A stretch of 64,000 bases of DNA from Clavelina lepadiformis (Eukaryota > Chordata > Ascidiacea > Aplousobranchia > Clavelinidae), in NCBI RefSeq assembly GCF_947623445.1, contig NC_135244.1:14260860-14324859 (forward strand). The letters are read 5' to 3'. The position numbers and the translations under genes are program-made. This document shows, one piece after another, positions 61,201 to 64,000 of this stretch (within the stretch, counting starts at the first letter, position 1; the number at the start of each line of letters is the position of its first letter). Below the pieces are notes generated by a model, which saw only the letters and a list, made by a program, of their open reading frames with translations, was not told the origin of the DNA and made no database searches.

Positions 61201-62263
61201 TTCACCGAAAAAAATCGCGAGATCGACACTATTTTTCAGTTTCTTGCTAACTTAACTTGAATATTATAAAATAGTAACGTAAGCCCATCTTCTAATCTAA
61301 ATATAACTCCAACGAAACCTTGAATAGATAAAATAGACTTTTTGCACACCCTTCTCCTTATCTAACCGCCTACCTTTAACAACAGGCTAACATGACCTAC
61401 ATACCGTGAAATAGTCACTTCGTATTGTTTACTATTTGGTTAACTACAATGTAAATACAGTAAAACTTTGATAAGTCTATCACCCGCAGGAATGAAGTAA
61501 AGTGGTCATATTAGCGAGGTGGCATTAGTGGATTTCGCAATGAACTATGGTTTCACAATTGTACACAACAAATTGCTTATGTAAGCTAGAGCATATAAAG
61601 TCTGTTTTTGTGATCCTGTCGTATATGAAACATGCAGAATATGCATTTAATACTAAATAGTGGGCTTTGTTACACCACATGCGGTTGGGTATAGACATCG
61701 GAGTGGTCACATTGGTGAAACAAAATGTTATACATTGCAATAGCAGGGTATTACGTGCCACAGTAAAGTGGTCGTTAATCGGGGTTCAACTGTGTCTAGA
61801 TATATTTCTTGTCTGGATAGTAAATATTGATGATATCTGAACTAACCTTTAACTAACTCTAAAAAACTTTTCATGTGTTGTTATACCCCCAAAAAATAGC
61901 AAACTTTTTAACATAAGTTAAGACTCATTTATGTCCCGGTTAACTGAAATGCAATCGTTGACAAACAAAACTTATGTTAGGATCCAAACAATGGTCTTTC
62001 CTTTGTTCCACACTCCTTAAAAAGATTTTTGGATCCCTGGTTGGGAACCCCTGCTTTAAAGGTAGGAAAAAGTGCTATACCTATTACTTACCAATCACAA
62101 TTAGAGTAGGTAAACTTCCATCATGGTATCTAGGTATAATTATTGGAAAGAAATTGAAGATATGAACATATAAGTAAAGAAACAAGGCAAATGATGAACC
62201 AAGGATTCCTTGTGTATGAAGCAGATATCTCATGCCAAATGGCAATCTCAGTAGTCTTGACAT
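55203..62263 (-). CDS. ZDHHC21: ZDHHC21-type DHHC palmitoyltransferase (seven exons)
   Basis: Exons in coding order: 62263-62092, 59771-59665, 59591-59476, 59357-59216, 58411-58295, 55647-55580, 55335-55203, phase-consistent, giving 284 residues (human ZDHHC21 has 265). TM1 is near 19-40, followed by [11 protein letters not shown]2 ([17 protein letters not shown]) precedes the SDPGR (DPG) motif. The cysteine-rich domain ([27 protein letters not shown]) has its catalytic DHHC at 127-130, then WTNNCIG. TM3 and TM4 follow, then a TTIE motif (221-224) and [17 protein letters not shown], which aligns with FGTRWKILWFIPFR of human ZDHHC21. Family knowledge: S-acylates cysteines of membrane proteins at Golgi or plasma membrane. 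Odd point: Met follows DHHC instead of the usual Pro. The large fifth intron (55648-58294) carries an antisense pseudogene. ZDHHC3/7-like assignment is less likely because of the GHCV and C-terminal matches. Confidence 0.9.
56044..57453 (+). pseudogene. Broken member of a multicopy, transposon-like animal gene family
   Basis: Three consecutive open stretches (56044-56706, about 56690-57019, 57088-57453) form one protein. Recognisable blocks are [106 protein letters not shown] and [12 protein letters not shown]. The same blocks occur in a large unnamed family with many copies in Hydra, insects and other invertebrates, so it is probably mobile-element-derived (family knowledge; no named domain). 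Lesions: a frame change near 56690, a TAG at 57017-57019 where the family has Lys, and a frame change in the A-run near 57080. It lies antisense in intron 5 of the ZDHHC21-type gene. No terminal repeats were found. Confidence 0.7.
59772..62091. other. ZDHHC21: Intron 1 of the ZDHHC21-type gene
   Basis: A 2.3-kb AT-rich intron with donor ATTG|GTAAGT and acceptor CGTACAG. The frames inside it (for example 61525-61761 on -) show no domain. No repeat was recognised. Confidence 0.6.
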
Positions 62264-62510
62264 TATTTAAAAGTTATACTGTCTCCGATGAAACATTTGA
62301 AAATTAACTGCAAACTAAAATCAGATTAGCTTGTAACCTTGTAAAGCTTGTAACCAGTAAATTTACATTAAACATGCACACATCTTTTAGGCCTAAAAAA
62401 TGTAAATGAAGATAAAGTGCAACAACATAAACACAGATAATTAATTGAAGGCGCTCTGTAAATAAACATAGTAGTGATAACAGTATTACTGAAATTAGTT
62501 GACAACACTG
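62264..62510. other. Short spacer between LENG1 and the ZDHHC21-type gene
   Basis: Only 247 bp separate the LENG1 stop from the ATG of the next gene on the same strand, so 3' and 5' UTRs must both fit here or the genes may share a transcript. No TATA-type promoter is obvious. Confidence 0.5.
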
Positions 62511-63302
62511 CTATTTGTCCCAATTATTTCTGGCAAAACGTGGATTAAATTGGTTACTATATTTTTGAGAAAAAGTTGATGTGGTAGGTTCTACAGGCTT
62601 TTCTATATTGTAATGTTGCTGAAGCAAATTAAAAGATCTTTGCTTTTCACGAGCCTCCCTTTCTAAGCGAGCCTTTCTCAGCTTTGCCAATTTGTCATCT
62701 GATGATAACTGTTGATGGGATTTGTCTCCAAATGTTTTTGATTTATTTTTCTTTTTGTGCTTGTGTTTTCTTTTTTTTGATAAATGTTTGTTTATATCGG
62801 CTAATGGATCAAGTGTGGCTTTTCTTTTCACATCTTTTACTTCTTCAACGGTTATTTTCTTGTTTTTAAATTCATTCTTCGGCCTTGGTGGTTTGAAATA
62901 CCAAGGTTTATGTTCATCTGGTAGTGCTTCTACAGCGCTTTGACCAAGGTAAGTTAACAGACCAATCTTCTTTTCTTCTTTCTCTTTTTCAAGTCGTTTT
63001 TCTTCTTCATGTTCAGCATTCTTTGCAGATAAATTTATTGCTTTCCCATCTGGACCAACATCTTGAAACAAGTTAACAGGGGTACGAGATAAACTTTGTA
63101 CATTTGCAAAACTGTCTGCATTAGCTTGCAGTGCATTTCGAGCTTTTTTACGCAGTAGATCAGTGCGGGCCTCTTGCTCAGCTAATGCTACTTTTTGAAG
63201 CCTTTCCTTTTCTAGTTTCTTTGCATTTTCTTCATCTTTTCGAACTTTTTCTACATTGTCTTTATTTCGCACATGCCAACTTTTCTTCGGCAAAATATTC
63301 AT
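62511..63302 (-). CDS. LENG1: LENG1-type nuclear protein, single exon
   Basis: An intact 263-residue frame starting MNILPKKSWHVRNKDNVEKVRKDE, nearly identical to the N-terminus of vertebrate LENG1 (leukocyte receptor cluster member 1) and of the CIR_N type found in splicing-associated proteins. A long charged coiled-coil follows (residues 20-60), then LLTYLGQSAVEALP (near 115), PWYFKPP, DPLADINKHLSKKRKHKHKKK (a lysine/histidine-rich nuclear-signal-like tract), LRKARLEREAREKQRS and the terminal YSNQFNPRFAR, matching LENG1 YNSQFNPQLAR. Length equals the vertebrate protein. Family knowledge: a spliceosome-associated nuclear protein of poorly known role. The first ATG is used because the conserved motif starts there. 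Confidence 0.95.
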   Translation of the reverse strand: MNILPKKSWHVRNKDNVEKVRKDEENAKKLEKERLQKVALAEQEARTDLLRKKARNALQANADSFANVQSLSRTPVNLFQDVGPDGKAINLSAKNAEHEEEKRLEKEKEEKKIGLLTYLGQSAVEALPDEHKPWYFKPPRPKNEFKNKKITVEEVKDVKRKATLDPLADINKHLSKKRKHKHKKKNKSKTFGDKSHQQLSSDDKLAKLRKARLEREAREKQRSFNLLQQHYNIEKPVEPTTSTFSQKYSNQFNPRFARNNWDK

Positions 63303-64000
63303 ATTAAAAATATCCCAATATACTGTATGTCAAAACCATATAGAACCTATTGTCCAACTTTTAAACAATGTCTAACCTAAACATATAAAGTTTTGGTGTA
63401 AATAGGCCTATTGACCAATACGCCAAAAAAAATCAAAGCATTAAGAACAAAAATGGTTTACATAGAAGTTGTTTTCCTCCGTCAAAGCGCAATCTTATCT
63501 TAACACCAAGTCCCCTATTGCCAGAATTCAAACGACTTTGATATCTAATGTCCTAAATTACCTTACCTGTGGACGTGGTTTGGATATTACCCGATACTTA
63601 TCCAGGTAGATAAAACTCCCCAACATTTTGGTGCCAGAGTTGCAAAACATAAAAAAATGTAAAAATCGTGCAACAAATCAACTATTAAAACAAGGAAACT
63701 CTTAACTGTCAAACTGGAAAGGGAAATCGGCTGCGCAACAAGATGAAACAACAGCCATTATATGCGCAATTCATATAGCTCACAAAGGGAGGTAGGGTGT
63801 AAAGAAAAAAAACCAAGTCATTCTAAAACATTAAACGATGTAAAATGACTATGAATACAAGATTGAAAAATCATAATTGATTTAAACAGCTAACCTTTTG
63901 TCAGCCGAAGGTTTTCATATTACAACAGAAATTGCTTATAGGAAATGGATTTTATTTTAGGTGCTGATCATTTTCTCAATATTACAAATAATCAAGAACA
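63303..64000. other. Upstream region of LENG1
   Basis: AT-rich, with no open frame or repeat recognised. It presumably includes the LENG1 5' UTR and promoter. Confidence 0.4.

Noticed and set aside
1-64000. CRISPR arrays, bacterial operons, riboswitches or rRNA genes
   Set aside because: Introns, animal gene families and base composition show a eukaryotic nuclear window; no regular spacer arrays or rRNA-like sequence were seen.

Overview
The window looks like a piece of an AT-rich invertebrate chordate genome, most likely a tunicate (ascidian, Ciona-like). The reasons are short to medium GT-AG introns, animal-specific gene families, one ELK-type ETS gene, and a P-element/THAP9-class transposon of the kind known from Ciona. 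The species is an inference. Multi-exon models were built by hand from splice sites and codon phase, and every junction listed is phase-consistent.

Layout. 1-9 kb: an ELK-family ETS transcription factor on + (four coding exons, 1560-6372), then its 3' region. 9-15 kb: a nine-exon gene on - for a secreted cysteine-rich protein ending in a Ly6/uPAR (three-finger) domain, with no named orthologue recognised. 15-19.4 kb: no gene recognised. 19.4-20.6 kb: TMEM129, an ER-membrane E3 ubiquitin ligase (-, two exons, one GC-AG intron). 21.7-23.9 kb: a single-exon secreted PNGase F-like peptide:N-glycosidase with a PA-like region (-).

25.2-31.8 kb is a transposon graveyard. It holds a piggyBac-like MITE with TTAA ends, two related hairpin repeats, a 292-bp hAT-like MITE with an 8-bp target duplication, and, abutting it, a complete but coding-dead 4.67-kb P element with 31-bp terminal inverted repeats and its own 8-bp target duplication.

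33.4-42.6 kb: an RNF220-type RING E3 ligase (-, about 14 coding exons). 42.6-55 kb is gene-poor. It has a TIR element (44.5-45.6 kb), a small GC-rich island (47.5 kb), a GGTACC-rich palindromic patch (49.5 kb) and a decayed coding island of possible viral or retroelement origin (51.3-52.7 kb) interrupted by a nearly perfect 55-bp-arm palindrome. 55.2-62.3 kb: a ZDHHC21-type palmitoyltransferase (-, seven exons) with a broken multicopy-family gene antisense in its large intron. 62.5-63.3 kb: LENG1 (-, single exon), whose stop lies only 247 bp upstream of the ZDHHC21-type start codon.

The host genes are unrelated housekeeping or regulatory genes, with no shared pathway beyond three protein-modifying membrane or ubiquitin enzymes. 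The most unusual material is the nested transposon cluster, the unassigned secreted LU-domain protein, and the decayed island with its palindrome.
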